Below, in pieces: positions 34,122-34,513 of a stretch of DNA of 34,513 bases. The position numbers and the translations under genes were made by a program. This DNA is from Gammaproteobacteria bacterium (GTDB lineage Bacteria > Pseudomonadota > Gammaproteobacteria > GCA-001735895). Every line of letters starts with the position of its first letter. The first letter of the stretch is position 1. The notes beneath the pieces are model-generated. The model did not search any database. It worked only from the letters and a program-made list of their open reading frames with translations, and had not been told where the DNA came from. The stretch is taken from contig JAAEPH010000012.1 in NCBI GenBank assembly GCA_024232855.1, positions 1 through 34,513 of the forward strand, read 5' to 3'.

Positions 34122-34443
34122 GCGCCCGTAGCTCATTTGGATAGGGCATCGGCCTTTAGGCGCACAGGTTGGGCCTGTGCACTAAGGAGCCTCGCCGGGG
34201 AAACTGAACCCGGAGAGTGGATCGCACCGTATCGGGGAAACCTTAGCAGTCCGCCTGGATCAGGCTGAGCTGATGGCAATCCCGAGGAAACCTGTTTTCG
34301 AAGGGTTCCGTAGAGACTATACGTGCGACACCTGAGATGGTGAAGAGATAGTCCAGACCACAAACTCGTAGTATGAGGCGTCGAAAGGCGTAGTTGGTAA
34401 GCTAAGCCGAGGGTAGCAGGTTCGAATCCTGCCGGGCGTGCCA
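34122..34443 (+). tRNA. argU: tRNA-Arg (UCU), interrupted by a group I intron
   Basis: The 5' exon is 34122-34156 and the 3' exon 34402-34443. Joined, they give a 77-nt tRNA with acceptor GCGCCCG/CGGGCGT, D-stem GCTC/GGGC, anticodon stem TCGGC/GCCGA, loop CTTCTAA (anticodon TCT), T-arm GCAGG-TTCGAAT-CCTGC and encoded CCA. It closely resembles E. coli argU. The intron cuts between the first and second anticodon bases. This is the only junction that restores a normal 7-nt loop with a terminal intron G. This tRNA reads AGA and AGG codons. Confidence 0.93.
34157..34401 (+). ncRNA. Group I self-splicing intron in tRNA-Arg(UCU)
   Basis: A 245-nt intron ending in G. Pairings seen: a P1-side hairpin GCACAGG/CCTGTGC (34162-34168/34174-34180); guide GGAGCC (34186-34191) facing exon GGCCTT with G-U at the splice site; P2 CTCGCCGGG/CCCGGAGAG (34191-34199/34209-34217); TCGGG/CCCGA (34232-34236/34281-34285) in the P4-P5 region; P3 TCGCAC/GTGCGA (34222-34227/34323-34328); P7 GACTA/TAGTC (34315-34319/34349-34353); P8 CACC/GGTG (34329-34332/34339-34342); and a GAAA-capped hairpin near 34378-34389. 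Size and core resemble the small IC3-type tRNA introns of Azoarcus and Agrobacterium. No homing endonuclease gene is present. Confidence 0.9.
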
Positions 34444-34449
34444 TATTAT

Positions 34450-34513
34450 GGTGGGCGTAGCTCAGTTGGTAGAGTGCAAGATTGTGATTCTTGTTGTCGT
34501 GGGTTCGATCCCC
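34450..34513 (+). tRNA. hisR: tRNA-His (GUG), cut by the window end
   Basis: Begins with the extra 5' G typical of tRNA-His (34450), acceptor GTGGGCG, D-arm GCTCAGTTGGTAGAGT, anticodon stem CAAGA/TCTTG with anticodon GTG at 34484-34486 and T-arm start GTGGGTTCGATCCCC. The acceptor 3' strand lies past the window. Confidence 0.93.

Noticed and set aside
33673-34149. Minus-strand open frame over tRNA-Pro and the cysS end
   Set aside because: Contains the GWRDSNSRPTAPKA pattern that arises from tRNA antisense; it overlaps cysS and a tRNA.
34133-34444. A 103-aa minus-strand open frame across the tRNA-Arg gene and its intron
   Set aside because: It is antisense to the tRNA exons and intron; its N-terminal MARPAGFEPATLGL is the well-known translation of tRNA antisense sequence, not a protein.

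Overview
This is a gammaproteobacterial chromosome segment of moderate GC, probably from a free-living aquatic lineage. The main evidence is the conserved run leuC-leuD-leuB-asd-usg-fimV-truA-trpF-accD-folC-dedD-cvpA-purF-(...)-metZ, a gene order typical of Pseudomonas and related Gammaproteobacteria. The genus cannot be fixed from sequence reading alone.

Layout. Positions 1-586 hold no gene; they contain fold-back (inverted-repeat) elements. From 587 to 6535 there is a catabolic cluster: an acetylpolyamine amidohydrolase and an N-carbamoylputrescine-type amidase on the minus strand, divergent from a PuuB-like FAD amine oxidase, a glutaryl-CoA dehydrogenase and a CaiB-type CoA-transferase. 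Together these suggest diamine (putrescine/cadaverine) and glutarate breakdown. From 6820 to 10570, all on the minus strand, lie amtB and glnK (nitrogen sensing and ammonium uptake, with an NtrC-like site upstream), a hydroxyproline epimerase-family gene translationally coupled to a small membrane protein, and a DUF2914-like exported protein. A LysR regulator (10654-11541) diverges from the leucine operon. The plus strand then runs from leuC to metZ, covering leucine and aspartate-family synthesis, the polar hub protein FimV, tRNA modification, tryptophan (trpF only), fatty-acid and folate synthesis, and purine entry. Two accessory genes, a signal-less YkuD protein and an exported alpha/beta hydrolase, sit between purF and metZ. 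ppiB-lpxH (minus) diverge from cysS (plus). The window ends in a tRNA operon: Pro(UGG), Arg(UCU) and His(GUG).

Most notable. (1) The tRNA-Arg(UCU) gene is split in its anticodon by a 245-nt group I intron without an ORF; P1, P2, P3, P7 and P8 can all be traced. (2) Several intergenic fold-back elements share ends beginning CTAGCCYG (near 1-135, 355-524, 6653-6712 and 23095-23452, with a possible relic at 30795). One lies exactly at the accD stop codon and separates accD from folC with internal hairpins. The CTAG ends recall IS630-type target choice, so these may be non-autonomous elements mobilised in trans; that is inference. (3) trpB and trpA are absent between trpF and accD, where a 21-codon ORF with a good ribosome binding site bridges the two genes.
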